From positions 124,001-188,000 of the forward strand of contig NZ_JOBH01000002.1 in NCBI RefSeq assembly GCF_000717745.1: a stretch of 64,000 nt of DNA, written 5' to 3'. The notes under the pieces were generated by a model. That model searched no databases and had not been told where the DNA came from. It was given only the letters and a program-made list of their open reading frames with translations. The position numbers and the translations under genes are program-made. Position 1 is the first letter of the stretch. Each line of letters begins with the position of its first letter. This DNA is from Streptomyces violens. GTDB lineage: Bacteria; Actinomycetota; Actinomycetes; Streptomycetales; Streptomycetaceae. Below are positions 1-9,288 of the stretch, one piece after another.

Positions 1-473
1 CCGTTCCTGATATCGAGGCCCTGCGGTCGGCACTCGCCGGCCCGCGGACGGAGGCGTGGTCGGGCGTGACGGTCGGGGGGATGGAGCCGAAGGACCACTT
101 GGACCTGTGGCTGACCACGGCCCTGGACAATCTGCCCCTGATGGCTGCGAAGCCTGCAGCACGCCAGCGCGGCATCGTCGCCGTCGCCTCTCCGATCGGC
201 ATTCCGACGCTTGTGGACGGCGGAAGCTTCGCCTACCGCACGTCCCGGGCGACCGATGAGGAGGACCGGTACGAGCTGGGTGCGGTCGGCCATGGGCCGG
301 ACGCCCAGAAGGTCGCCGAGCGCCTCGTCGACGAGATCCAGAAGTGGAACGGCGAGCACCGTGGCCACCAGGCGCACATCGAGGTCTTCCCGGCGAACAC
401 GCCGGACGACCAACTCCCCGCGGGCCGGGTCATCGACCGGCCGCGCACGCGGGTCACGATCTCCTGGCCGTGA
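1..473 (+). CDS. FxLD-system methyltransferase, C-terminal part (5' end outside window)
   Basis: The reading frame is open from the first base and ends at TGA 471-473, so about 156 codons of the C-terminal end are visible. The text GMEPKDHLDLWLTTAL and the segment ending in EVFPAN and TRVTISWP resemble the tail of protein-L-isoaspartate methyltransferase-like enzymes that accompany FxLD lanthipeptides. Such enzymes are expected to methylate acidic residues of a precursor peptide. The identification leans on the neighbour: an FxLD precursor starts 78 bases downstream in the same direction. The S-adenosylmethionine-binding domain lies upstream of the window, so its integrity cannot be judged. 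No lesion is seen in the visible part, unlike LanB, LanC, the thiopeptide-type protein and the exporter downstream. Confidence 0.7.
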   Translation, partial: VPDIEALRSALAGPRTEAWSGVTVGGMEPKDHLDLWLTTALDNLPLMAAKPAARQRGIVAVASPIGIPTLVDGGSFAYRTSRATDEEDRYELGAVGHGPDAQKVAERLVDEIQKWNGEHRGHQAHIEVFPANTPDDQLPAGRVIDRPRTRVTISWP

Positions 474-551
474 CGACTTCAGCGTCGTAGCCGGGTGGCA
501 CTACCAGCACGATCCGCACATCTACCCATTCTTTTCAACCGAGGAGACGAG

Positions 552-737
552 ATGGCACCACAGATCGCGACCAAGCCGCAGACGGGGACGCCGTTCACGA
601 CCGACTCCGGGTCGGACTTCGACCTCGACATCGAGACCGTGGCATCCGCTCCCGTGGTGCAGGCCCTGCTGAACGACACCGGTGACGGTTGCACGTCGAC
701 CTGCCAGTCCGCCTGTTCCAACAGCACCTGCGGCTGA
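552..737 (+). CDS. FxLD-family class I lanthipeptide precursor
   Basis: This 61-residue peptide starts at ATG 552 behind GAGGAG at 541-546. The leader contains FDLD at residues 23-26, the F-x-L-D motif that names the family and is expected to bind the LanB dehydratase. The C-terminal part from about residue 43 (NDTGDGCTST followed by CQSACSNSTCG) holds four Cys (47, 51, 55, 60) and several Ser/Thr, as required for (methyl)lanthionine rings. Asp 42 and Asp 45 could be targets of the adjacent methyltransferase. The gene is intact, but the dehydratase and cyclase next door are broken, so the peptide is probably not matured in this strain unless a homologous pathway acts in trans. The leader/core boundary is inferred. 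Confidence 0.85.
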   Translation: MAPQIATKPQTGTPFTTDSGSDFDLDIETVASAPVVQALLNDTGDGCTSTCQSACSNSTCG

Positions 738-811
738 CCGGGCTCTGCTCGGGGCGGGCGGTACGAGTCCCGCCCGCCCCGGGCACCGCAGTCCTCGAAG
801 GAGGCCCAGCC

Positions 812-2009
812 ATGTATCACGGTCCGTGTCGGACGCACCGTCCTGTCCGCGGCCTTGTGGCGCTTGCACGCTCGCGACCTCGGTGACGGAGAGGACTGGA
901 TGCTCCGTTTCACCAACTGGCGGATCCAGTACGGGGTGCCCCGCACCGTGTACGTCGGCAGCAGCGATCAGCGTCTCCGGCTCGACCTTGATCTCCCCGT
1001 CCATCAAGAACTACTGCGCGCCGAGCTGCGCCGGCACGGCACCGCCGTGCTGCATGAGGCACCGGAGGAGAGCTCGTACGGCTGGGTCGGCCGGGCCCAT
1101 GAGGTGACCATGCTGTTCGCGTCCGATCAGCAGTCCGCTCCGGCGCCCCTGCGTCACGCCACCGTCTTGGCCAACCGGAACTCCCATCGCATTCCGGGGG
1201 CATCGGAGTGGGCGTACGCCAAGCTGTACGGCAGCGCTGCTCGCGCACCGGAGGTTCTGACCGCGCACCTCCCCCGTCTGCTGCGCCATGGCGGTACCGC
1301 GCCGACCGAAGCATGGTTCGTTCGGTACGCGGACCCCGACCCGCACCTGCGACTGCGGCTGCGGCAACCCGGACCGGAGGCGTTCGGTGCCACGGCGCAG
1401 ACCGTGGCCGCGTGGGCGGCGGAGCTCTGCGCGGAAGGCTTGGTCCAACGCCTGCAGTGGGACACCGACCAGCCGGAGACGGGCCGCTACGGCACCGGGG
1501 CCGCCCTGGCGGCCGCTGAGGCGTTCTTCGTGGCCGATTCGACCGCCGCCCTCGCGCAGATGTCCTTGACCATATCCGCCGATCTTCAGTCGGCTGTCAC
1601 CGCAGCATCGTTTGTGGACATCGCTGCGGGCTTCCTCGGTTCGTGGCAAGCCGGGAACGACTGGCTGCTCCGGCATTTGCTGCGCGGCGACGGCGAGCCG
1701 ACACCACGGCAAGTCCAATCGCTCACTGTGCAGTTGACGGACGTGGGTGTTCGCCGATCCGCGCTCAGCAACCTCAGTGGAGGAGAAGCCGTCGCGGAGG
1801 CGTGGGAGCTGCGGCAGACGGCGCTCGTCGATTACCGCCAAGCGCTCGACGCTGCGGGCATTGCCGCAGGCAGTGTGCTGCCGTCACTGCTGCACATGCA
1901 CCACAACCGCGTCGCAGGCGTCGATCGCGATGCCGAAGCGACCTGCCGTCGGATCGCCCGAGCAGCCGCTCAGTCCTGGAGCATCCGCCGCGAAGGAGGC
2001 GCACAGTGA
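812..2009 (+). pseudogene. LanB lantibiotic dehydratase remnant (large internal deletion plus frame break)
   Basis: ATG 812 lies 8 bases behind a perfect GAAGGAGG (796-803) and encodes MYH, the expected beginning of a LanB, but this frame stops at TGA 884-886. From about 822 a different frame reads VRVGRTVLSAALWRL, typical of the end of the glutamylation region of full LanB proteins, and continues open to 2009. That frame then carries the complete SpaB C-terminal/thiopeptide-type elimination domain (WAYAKLYGSAARAPEVLTAHLP onward). Full-length FxLD LanBs are near 1000 residues; here roughly 600 codons are missing and the remaining 390 are out of frame with the start. Restart at TTG 855 is possible but would give only the elimination domain. 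The 3' end overlaps the LanC start. Confidence 0.85.
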
Positions 2010-3159
2010 CCACCGCCCTGCCGACCACTGACATCTCATTGGCCGGCCGCCAGTCCCTCGCTCACGGTCACCTCGGCATGGCTCTGCTCCACATCGAGCG
2101 GGCCCGCCGCCGCACCGGCGACTGGCAAGCTGTGCACCACGCCCTGACCCGCGTCACACCGCTGATCGACGGTACCGACGCCAGCCTCTATCTCGGCGCC
2201 CCCGCGATGACCTTCGTCCTGCATCTGGCCGCCGACGGCACGGACCGGTACGCCGGAGCACTTCACACCCTCGACGGAATTGTGGCCGGGCATGCCCTGT
2301 CACGCTTGGCCGCCGCACACGCTCGCATTGACGCCGGCCGCCACGCCGAGTTCGCCGAGTACGACGTCTTCCGCGGTCTGACCGGAATCGGAGCCCTCCT
2401 GCTGCGCCGACAGCCGCAGGGCCCGGAGATGAAGGGCGTCCTGGAGTACCTGGTCCGCCTGACCGAACCTGTGACCGGGCCCGAGGGAGAACCGCTGCCC
2501 GGCTGGTGGGTCGGCCATGCCCCGGCCAGCGACAAGACAGTCACGCCGGGCGGGCACGCGAATGCGGGCATGGCGCACGGTATTACGGGCCCGCTCGCTC
2601 TGCTGGCCCTGGCCATGCGTGCGGGAATCACGGTGGATGGGCACGGGAACGCCATGCGCCACGTCTGCCGGTGGCTCGACCACGTCCGTCAGAGCGGCTA
2701 CCGAGGCGTTCGCTGGCCCCGCTGGGTCAGCCACCGCGGCCTCGCTCAGCCCCTGCCGGCCACGCTGTCCTGGTGTTACGGCACCCCCGGCGTGGTCCGT
2801 GCCCAGCAGCTCGCCGCCATCGTCCTGGGTGACGGCGACCGCAAGCGGATGGCCGAGCGCGCCCTGCTGCACTGCCTGAGCGATCCGGATCAGCTGAATC
2901 AGATCGACGGCCGCGGCCTGTGCCACGGCTTCGGCGGCCTCCTGCGCACCGTCCAGCGGGTCGCCGAGGACGCGGAGGTTCCGGCCTTGTTCAATCAGCG
3001 ACTCGACCTGGTGAAGCGCCGCTTCCTTACTGTTGAGCCGCCCGAGGAGGCTGGGTTCCTCAATGGCAAAGCCGGGCTGTCCTTGCGTTCCAGGACGCCG
3101 GTGATGAACTCGGCGCCACACCTCGCGGGCAGTGGGACATCTGCCTTCTGTTGGCGTGA
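2006..3159 (+). pseudogene. LanC-like lanthionine cyclase, single-base frameshift near the C-terminus
   Basis: GTG 2006 overlaps the LanB stop and follows GAAGGAGG at 1992-1999. The product has the LanC zinc ligands Cys257 (WCYGTPG), Cys306 and His307 (LCHGFGG) and the HG motif at 191-192; LanC adds Cys thiols to dehydrated residues. After GFLNGKAG the frame breaks: the expected ending (VLAFQDAGDELGATPRG then QWDICLLLA) is found in the +1-shifted frame and stops at TGA 3157-3159. Losing one G in the GGG run at 3074-3076 explains this exactly. Unrepaired, translation runs to 3598 with a meaningless tail. The zinc-site core is intact, but the last helix, which is conserved in the family, is lost. 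A base-call error in a G run is the alternative. Confidence 0.85.
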
Positions 3160-3170
3160 GTGGCGGGTCC

Positions 3171-4129
3171 ATGCCTCCTCACGGTATGAACCAGGCCGAA
3201 GACGCCGTTCTGGCTGTCCTCGGAGGAGCGGCGGTCGAGGACGATGCCCGGTTCGCGGGTACCTCCCCCGCACGGCTCGCAGAGTCCATCGAGCGTTACC
3301 GGGCCGCCGGCCGGGCCGCGCTCGACGTCCACTCCGTCGGATGGCACCAGCTGAACATCCGGTTCACCGACTACTCGACCGCGGAACGAACCTTCCGCTC
3401 CTGCCTCGTGCCCGCCTTACGCGACGGGTCGATCGACACTTGGTGGTTCGTCCGGAAGTACCCGTGCTGGAGACTCCGCCTCTGTCCAAGCCCACAGGCG
3501 ACCCGGGAGGACGCCATCGCGCCCATCACCGAAGCGCTCGAAGGCTCCGTCGCCCGGGGTGCAGTCGCAGCCTGGCGCCACTTCCCGTACGAGCCTGAGA
3601 CCGTCGCCTTTGGCGGTCCGGTTGGCATGAAGATCGCGCACGAGTTGTTCCACACTGACAGCATCGGTGTCCTCGAATACCTCCACGTCGTCGGCGACGG
3701 TTGCGAAGCGCTGCTGGACGCCAAGGCAACCTCGCTCCTGGCGATGACGCTGTTGATGCGTGCCGCGGGCCTGGAATTGGGCGAACAGGGCGACGTGTGG
3801 GGACAGGTAGAAGAACGCCGTCCTCTCCCAGACGGCGTGCCCCCGGACCGGGTCAGCAGCATGGTGGGCGTCCTGCGCCGCCTGCTCTTGATCGATGTCA
3901 AGCCTCTGCTGGCGGACGGCCCCCTCACGCCCGTACGGGACTGGATCCAAGGACTGGAGCACAGCGGTCGCGCACTTGCGGACGCCGCGAACGACGGGCG
4001 CGACTCACCCTCGGCATGCGCGGCGTTCTGGCACGCCATGTGCTCTTCCACTGGAACCGCATGGGGTTCACACTCCGACAGCAGTCCATCTGGTCACGCG
4101 CCGCCCGGGAGGCCACTCTCGAACGCTGA
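3171..4129 (+). pseudogene. thiopeptide-type bacteriocin biosynthesis protein (stand-alone SpaB_C-like), frameshifted
   Basis: The frame from ATG 3171 (alternative ATG 3186) reads WHQLNIRF near residue 60, WWFVRKYPCWRLRL, and HELFHTDSIG, the pattern of the roughly 300-residue stand-alone thiopeptide-type proteins that occur beside FxLD LanB/LanC genes. The proper ending (LTLGMRGVLARHVLFHWNRM then GFTLRQQSIWSRAAREATLE) lies in another frame and stops at TGA 4127-4129; the switch falls at about 3985-4010 and needs one lost base. Without repair the ORF continues to 4208 with a Ser/Arg-rich nonsense tail. The start lies 11 bases after the LanC stop, so it belonged to the same operon. The role inferred from the family is elimination of glutamylated residues or an accessory to LanB. 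Confidence 0.8.
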
Positions 4130-4256
4130 CCGAGAGTGGCAGGTCCCTCCCGCTCGCCGCCGCAGCACGAAGGACACCGTCCGGACGACCGTCAGATCGA
4201 AAGCCTGACGCAGCACGTGCAACTGCATCTCCACGAGATCCCGAGGTGATCACCGC

Positions 4257-4808
4257 ATGAATGACCCAACGTCCACACTCCCGCAGTCCACGCCTCCTCC
4301 ACAGCAACGAGCCCTGGTCACCTCCGCAGCCGCCGCCTTCATTCAGCGCGAGGACGGGCGCGTGCTCCTGGTCCACCACGCTGGGACGAAGCACTGGGTG
4401 ATGCCCGGCGGGAAGGCCGACGACGGGCCTCGCGGCGGCGAGACACCGCTCCAGTGCTGTGAGCGGGAAGGCAGGGAGGAGACCGGCGTACCGGTCCAAG
4501 TGGGCCGCCTCCTTGTCATGCAGTGGCTGTCCAGCGGGAGTCCGGGAAACTACAGCAATCCTCGCGCGTGCCACCTCTTTGTGTTCAGCGCCACCGTTTC
4601 CCCGCGGCACTACGACCGCATCCGCGTTCCGGAAGAAGAGCTGCTCGGCTGGGGCTGGTGGGAGCCCAAGGCGGCCCTGGCGGTGATGGACAGGACGAAC
4701 GCGCCGCTCCTGGCCGCCGCCGTGCGGGCAGCTTCCGGGGCACAGGACGCCCCGCTGTACCTGGAGGACGACCAGCAGCCGACGGACACACAGGAGGTAC
4801 GCCGGTGA
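4257..4808 (+). CDS. NUDIX hydrolase
   Basis: The 183-residue product starts at ATG 4257 behind GAGGTGA. It contains a NUDIX box: after WVMPGGKADDG come GGETPLQCCEREGREETG, matching the E-x7-REUxEExGU half of the signature, with a slightly longer loop before the first Glu. NUDIX enzymes cleave nucleoside diphosphates linked to another group; the substrate here is unknown. The gene sits between the lanthipeptide maturation genes and the exporter, and its stop overlaps the exporter start (4805-4808), so it was co-transcribed with the locus. It is one of the few intact genes of this operon. Whether it has a biosynthetic role or a housekeeping one cannot be told from sequence. Confidence 0.85.
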   Translation: MNDPTSTLPQSTPPPQQRALVTSAAAAFIQREDGRVLLVHHAGTKHWVMPGGKADDGPRGGETPLQCCEREGREETGVPVQVGRLLVMQWLSSGSPGNYSNPRACHLFVFSATVSPRHYDRIRVPEEELLGWGWWEPKAALAVMDRTNAPLLAAAVRAASGAQDAPLYLEDDQQPTDTQEVRR

Positions 4809-6500
4809 CCACCGCCGAGGAGAAGATGTCGGACTCCGAACGGCTGCTTTTCGGTGGGCGGTTACGGGAGGATTTTGCTTGGACGCGCCACAACGGCGCC
4901 TTCCTGGAGATGAGCCTTCTGACGATGATGCTCCGCCTGCCGCGCCTCCTCGCCCTTACCGCCCGGCTGGCCTATCAGGCCGACGCCCGCGCGCTGCGCA
5001 GGGTTGTCGCCGCCGAGGTCGGGCGCGGTGCCGCCCAGGCGGTGGGGATGGTGCAGGTCAATCACGTACTGGCCGCCCTGCTGGCCGCCGGCACCACCGC
5101 CGACCGATTACGCGAAGCTGACCGCCCTGCACCCCGCCCTACTGCCCCTGATCATGCTAACGACAGTGCCCAGCGCCTGGGCATCGCTGTCCGTAGCCCG
5201 GCGGCGGTACCAGTCTTTCCACGCCTGGATGCAGCACGCCCGCGCCGGCCGTCTCATCAGTGATCTGCTCGTCTCCAACGAGGCCGCGGCCGAGATCCGC
5301 GTCCACGGCATCGGCGCTTTCCTCCTGCAGCACTTCCGCCTCATGGCCGAGGACTCCGAGCAGGAGCAGGCCCGTCTGGCACGTCTGGCCGCCCGTACCG
5401 GCCTGATCGCCGCCTGCTGCACCGGACTGGCCATGCTGATCACCTTCGGCAGTCTCGGCTGGCTGCTGTGGACCGGCGTCATGGCCCTGTCCGTAGGTGG
5501 AACCGCCGTGATCGCCATCCGTACCGGCTCCAACGCTCTGGACAACCTTGTGCGACAGGTCAACTTCATGTACGAGGAAGCGTTGTTCGTCGGCGACCTC
5601 GACCGGATCAGCGCCGAGGCCACCGAGCGCGCCATTCCGGCAGGCGGCGCGCCGCTGCCCGAGTGCATCGAGTCCGTGCGCTTCAAGAACGTCACCTTCA
5701 CCTATCCCGGCGATGACCAACCGGCCCTGCGCGGCCTCGACCTCACCATCCCCGCCGGCAAGATCGTGGCGCTGGTGGGCCGCAACGGCTGCGGCAAAAC
5801 CACCACCTCCAAGCTGCTCGCCGGCCTCTACCTCCCCGACGACGGGCATGTCCTCCTCGGCGGCGTCAGCACCGCAGAGGCCGACCGCCACGCCCTCTTC
5901 TCCCGCGTCGCCCTCGTCAGCCAGGACTACTACCGCTGGCCCTTCACTGCCCGCGCCAACATCACCATCGGCCGCCCCGAAGCGCCCATCACCGACGACT
6001 GGCTCGACGATGCCGTCCAGTACGCCGACGCCCACCCGATCATCGACGACATGCCCCGCGGCCTGGACACGCTCCTCGCCCGCGGCTACAAGGGCGGCCA
6101 CAACCTCTCAGGCGGCCAATGGCAGAAGCTCGCCATCGCCCGCGCCCGCTACCGTGCCGGCGACATCCTCGTCGTCGACGAGCCCACCACCTCGCTCGAC
6201 GCCGAGTCCGAGCAGGACGTCTTCAACAAGATCCGCGACCTGGCCGCCACTGGCCAGACCATCGTCCTGATCACGCATCGCCTCCACTCCGTCCGCCACG
6301 CCGATCTCATCTACTACCTAGATGACCGCCAGGTCACCGAGTACGGAAGCTTCGCGGACCTCATGGATCCTGACGTGACTCCGGCCGGCCGGTTCCGAGC
6401 CTCGTACGACCTGCAGCGCCGCCAATTCCAACCGGACACGGCCCAGCAACTCCCGCCTGCACCCTCTGCCGACTCCCCGCCACCGACCCCGCGCAGCTAA
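4805..6500 (+). pseudogene. ABC exporter (permease-ATPase fusion) with internal deletion and frameshift
   Basis: GTG 4805 overlaps the NUDIX stop. The first frame gives a typical exporter beginning up to VNHVLAALLAAGTTADRL near residue 105, then becomes nonsense and stops at 5263. A second frame, joined at about 5100-5125, reads TALHPALLPLIMLTTVPSAW and continues through a normal permease end and ATPase: Walker A GRNGCGKTT, Q-loop SQDYYRW, signature LSGGQWQKL, Walker B ILVVDEPTTSLD and switch His ITHRLHS. Related exporters have roughly 85-100 more residues between these two segments, so transmembrane helices appear deleted as well as the frame broken. It presumably exported the FxLD lanthipeptide. 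Confidence 0.8.
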
Positions 6501-6522
6501 GCCGTCCGCACTTCGCGGCACG

Positions 6523-6562
6523 GCCAGCCCCACACGCTCCGATCGCTCGCCGACGGGCTGGC
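6523..6562. terminator. possible bidirectional hairpin between convergent genes
   Basis: GCCAGCCC (6523-6530) and GGGCTGGC (6555-6562) form perfect 8-bp arms with a 24-base loop, between the end of the exporter remnant and the end of the convergent MFS gene. The long loop and missing T-tract make this weak. Confidence 0.3.
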
Positions 6563-6602
6563 TGGGGAGATCGGTCCGGTCAACTCCTGTGGCGCTTCAT
6601 GA

Positions 6603-7841
6603 TCAGTGATCTGTCCCCTGTGGCACGCGGTTCCGGCGCGGCCTGGATCCCAGGGCGACGGCGGCGGCGAGGGCGGAGAGTATGGCAAGGGCAGTGAACA
6701 GTTGGGGATAGCCGCCCAGTGGCAGGGCGAGCGCGGCGCCGGCGAACGGAGCGAGGGCTGTGGCGAAGGTAGTGGGAGCTGCCAGCAGACCGGACAGGCG
6801 GCCGTAGTCGGCGGTGCCCCACCGGTCGGTGACTGCGGTGGCCTGGAGCAGGGTGAGGTTGCCGCGGACCATGCCGGCCGCGACCGACAAGGTGACCAGC
6901 AGTCCGTACGGGCCGGGCACCAGCGCCAGGGCTGCCGTGGTGACGCCGCCGAGCGCGATCAGGACCGTCGTACGCACCGTGGCGCCGGTGCGTCGGGCGA
7001 GCGTGGCGTACAGGGTTCGGCCGAGGGTCTGCCCGGCCCCGCCAAGGCCCAGGGCCCAGGCGGCCTGGGCGGTGGTGAAGCCGCGGTCGAGCAGGAGCGG
7101 GACCATGGCGACGACCACGGCACTCATGGCGAACGCCGAGCCGGTGAGGGCGGTGGCCAGCAGCCAGAAGGGCCGGCTACGGGCCACTGCATCGGGGCTG
7201 CCGCCGGCGTGGGCAGGCGCGGGCGGGGCCGGGGGCCAGGGCGCCTTAAGGGCAAGGGCGTGCGCCGGGATCGTGACGAGGGCCAGGACCGCGGCGAGCA
7301 CCAGGTAGGTCGCACGCCAGGACATGCGGTCGGAGAGAGCGGCGGTCAGAGGAGCGAAGACGGTGGAGGCCAGGCCACCGGCCAGGGTGACCGTGGTGAG
7401 GGCGCGGACGTGGTTCGGGGCCCACCAGCGGGTGAGCGCGGCGAAGGCGGGCTGGTAGAAGGTGGCGGCCATCGCGAGCCCGGCCAACAGCCAACCGGCC
7501 ACGAACACCGCGAGGTTGGCGGCAGTGGCCACGAGTACGAGGCTCCCCGCTCCGAGGACCGAGCCGCAGGTCATCACGGTGCGCGGGCCACGGCGATCGA
7601 GGATGCGGCCGACGCGGATGCCGGCCAGGGCGGAGACGAGCAGGGCGGCGGAGAACGCAGCTGTAGTCGCGCCCGCCGGCCAGCCGGTGGCGGCGGTGAT
7701 CTGCGGGTTCAGGACGGGGAAGGCGTAGTAGACGATGCCCCAGCTGGTGATCTGGGTGGCGCACAGCGCGGGCAGGGCGGCGCGGGGCCGCGGCCGGGCG
7801 TCGGTCCCGGTCGCGGCCTCAGTCGCATCGAGGCGGGTCAC
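6603..7841 (-). CDS. MFS efflux transporter in an arsenic-type gene set
   Basis: The 412-residue protein has about 12 hydrophobic segments and the MFS loop motif GRILDRRGPR. GTG 7841 is chosen as start because it lies 5 bases beyond the upstream flavoprotein stop and leaves ALPALCATQITSWGIVYYAF as the first membrane helix; the longer frame would add an Arg-rich stretch that is a shadow of the upstream gene. Gene order (arsR divergent from flavoprotein and MFS) suggests export of an arsenical or other toxic compound. The pattern resembles actinobacterial ars clusters with MFS exporters rather than ArsB/Acr3. Substrate assignment is inference from neighbours only. Confidence 0.75.
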   Translation of the reverse strand: MTRLDATEAATGTDARPRPRAALPALCATQITSWGIVYYAFPVLNPQITAATGWPAGATTAAFSAALLVSALAGIRVGRILDRRGPRTVMTCGSVLGAGSLVLVATAANLAVFVAGWLLAGLAMAATFYQPAFAALTRWWAPNHVRALTTVTLAGGLASTVFAPLTAALSDRMSWRATYLVLAAVLALVTIPAHALALKAPWPPAPPAPAHAGGSPDAVARSRPFWLLATALTGSAFAMSAVVVAMVPLLLDRGFTTAQAAWALGLGGAGQTLGRTLYATLARRTGATVRTTVLIALGGVTTAALALVPGPYGLLVTLSVAAGMVRGNLTLLQATAVTDRWGTADYGRLSGLLAAPTTFATALAPFAGAALALPLGGYPQLFTALAILSALAAAVALGSRPRRNRVPQGTDH

Positions 7842-7846
7842 TGCGG

Positions 7847-9211
7847 TCAGCAGCCGCCGGAGGGGGCGGGCGCGCCGACGCCGATCTGGAGGGTGGTCGG
7901 GGCACCGCAGCAGCCTCCGCCGGACTGGTCCGCCTCGGCGGCCTCCGGCTCGTCGAAGAGCCCGGCGCCACCGCACACTCCGGTCTCCGGCAGGGTCAGC
8001 TCCACGCGCTCGGCGGCCTCCTGGTCGCCGGCCAGCGCGGCGGCGATGGAGCGCACCTGCTCGTACCCGGTCATCGCCAGGAACGTCGGGGCGCGCCCGT
8101 AACTCTTCATTCCCACAAGGTAGATGCCCTGCTCCGGGTGGGAGAGCTCCTTGACGCCGTGCGGGTAGACGGTGCCGCAGGAGTGCACGTTGGGGTCGAT
8201 CAGCGGGGCGAGCTCGACCGGGGCCTGCAGGCGCTCATCCAGACCGAGGCGGACCTCGTCCAGGAAACGCAGGTCGGGGCGGAAGCCGGTGAGCGCAATG
8301 ACCTCGTCGACGGGTTCCAGGCGGCGGCCGTCCTCAGCGATCAGGATGAGCTGCTCACCGGACTTCTCGATTTCGGTCGTACGGAAGCCGGTGACGGCAT
8401 CGGCGTACCCGTCGTCCACGGCGGCCTTGGCGCGCAGCCCCAGCGCGCCACGGGCGGGGAGCTGGTCGGCCTCGCCACCACCGAAAGTGGAGCCGCTGAG
8501 GCCGCGCCGCAGGATCCAGGTGGCGCGTGTGCCGGGGGCCTCCTTGGCGAGGTCGGCCAGGTAGGCGAGGGCGGTGAAAGCGGAGGCGCCGGAGCCGATC
8601 ACGGCGATGCGCTTGCCCGCATAACGGGCGCGGACGGCCAGGTCCTTGAGGTCGGGAACACGGTAGGAAATACGGTCGGCGGCCGCGCGCTCGCCGAGAG
8701 CGGGCAGCCCGTCGCCGCCCAGCGGACTGGGGGTCGACCAGGTACCGGAGGCGTCGATCACCGCGCGGGCCGTGAGGCGCTCCTCGGCGCCGTCGGCATG
8801 AGTGACGTGAACAGTGAAGGGCTGGCCCTCGCGGTCGGAGTCCACGACGCGGTCGCGGCCGACACGGGATACGCCCGTGACGCGAGCGCCGAAGCGGACC
8901 CTGTCACCGAGGACAGCCGCCAACGGCTGAAGATACTGCTCGGCCCAGTCCGCGCCGGAGGGGTAGGCGGCACCGTCCGGTCGAACCCAACCGGTGGGGG
9001 CCAGCAGTTTCTCGGCGGCGGGGTCGACGACCTCGGCCCAGGGCGAGAAGAGCCGGACGTGACCCCACTCCCGCACAGCCGCGCCAGCCGTGGAGCCGGC
9101 ATCCAGTACCAGCGGCTCCAGACCGCGCTCAATGAGGTGGGCGGCTGCGGCCAGCCCGATCGGACCGGCTCCGATGACCACGGTGGGCAGAGCAGTGGCG
9201 GGCTCAGTCAT
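7847..9211 (-). CDS. FAD-dependent NAD(P)-binding monooxygenase (ArsO-like flavoprotein) with Cys tail
   Basis: The 454-residue protein begins with a Rossmann FAD motif (VVIGAGPIGLAAAAHL) and has a second dinucleotide-binding fold RIAVIGSGASAFTALAYL near residue 200, as in class B flavin monooxygenases. It matches the flavoproteins (ArsO-like) found beside arsR in actinobacteria, whose reaction is not firmly established. The tail is unusual: a C-C pair (about residues 434-435, in GGGCCGAP) and a final C-terminal Cys, plus an earlier Cys in ETGVCGG, which could bind soft metals or metalloids or form a redox pair. It is divergent from arsR, and the 228 bases between them hold repeated operator-like sites. 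Confidence 0.75.
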   Translation of the reverse strand: MTEPATALPTVVIGAGPIGLAAAAHLIERGLEPLVLDAGSTAGAAVREWGHVRLFSPWAEVVDPAAEKLLAPTGWVRPDGAAYPSGADWAEQYLQPLAAVLGDRVRFGARVTGVSRVGRDRVVDSDREGQPFTVHVTHADGAEERLTARAVIDASGTWSTPSPLGGDGLPALGERAAADRISYRVPDLKDLAVRARYAGKRIAVIGSGASAFTALAYLADLAKEAPGTRATWILRRGLSGSTFGGGEADQLPARGALGLRAKAAVDDGYADAVTGFRTTEIEKSGEQLILIAEDGRRLEPVDEVIALTGFRPDLRFLDEVRLGLDERLQAPVELAPLIDPNVHSCGTVYPHGVKELSHPEQGIYLVGMKSYGRAPTFLAMTGYEQVRSIAAALAGDQEAAERVELTLPETGVCGGAGLFDEPEAAEADQSGGGCCGAPTTLQIGVGAPAPSGGC

Positions 9212-9238
9212 GACGGCCCCCCTTGCTTTGATGTCTAT

Positions 9239-9288
9239 CTATGTTGACCAGCCCAGCATGACACCCACTTCGACAGATGTCAACATAG
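9239..9288. promoter_or_regulatory. inverted-repeat operator pair, probable ArsR sites
   Basis: CTATGTTGAC (9239-9248) and GTCAACATAG (9279-9288) are perfect 10-base inverted copies separated by 30 bases, immediately upstream of the flavoprotein start at 9211. The core CAACATAG recurs next to the arsR start. AT-rich repeated sites of this kind in GC-rich DNA are typical of ArsR-family operators. The assignment is inferred from position. Confidence 0.6.

Noticed and set aside
1643..3598. 651-codon open frame overlapping LanB and LanC
   Set aside because: Only the part from 2006 is real; the front is an Arg-rich shadow of LanB and the end is read-through after the LanC frameshift.
1..6500. Sequencing error as sole cause of the broken lanthipeptide genes
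   Set aside because: LanB and the exporter have large deletions that base errors cannot explain, and the other 50 kb shows no comparable errors; the single-base lesion in the LanC G run remains individually open.
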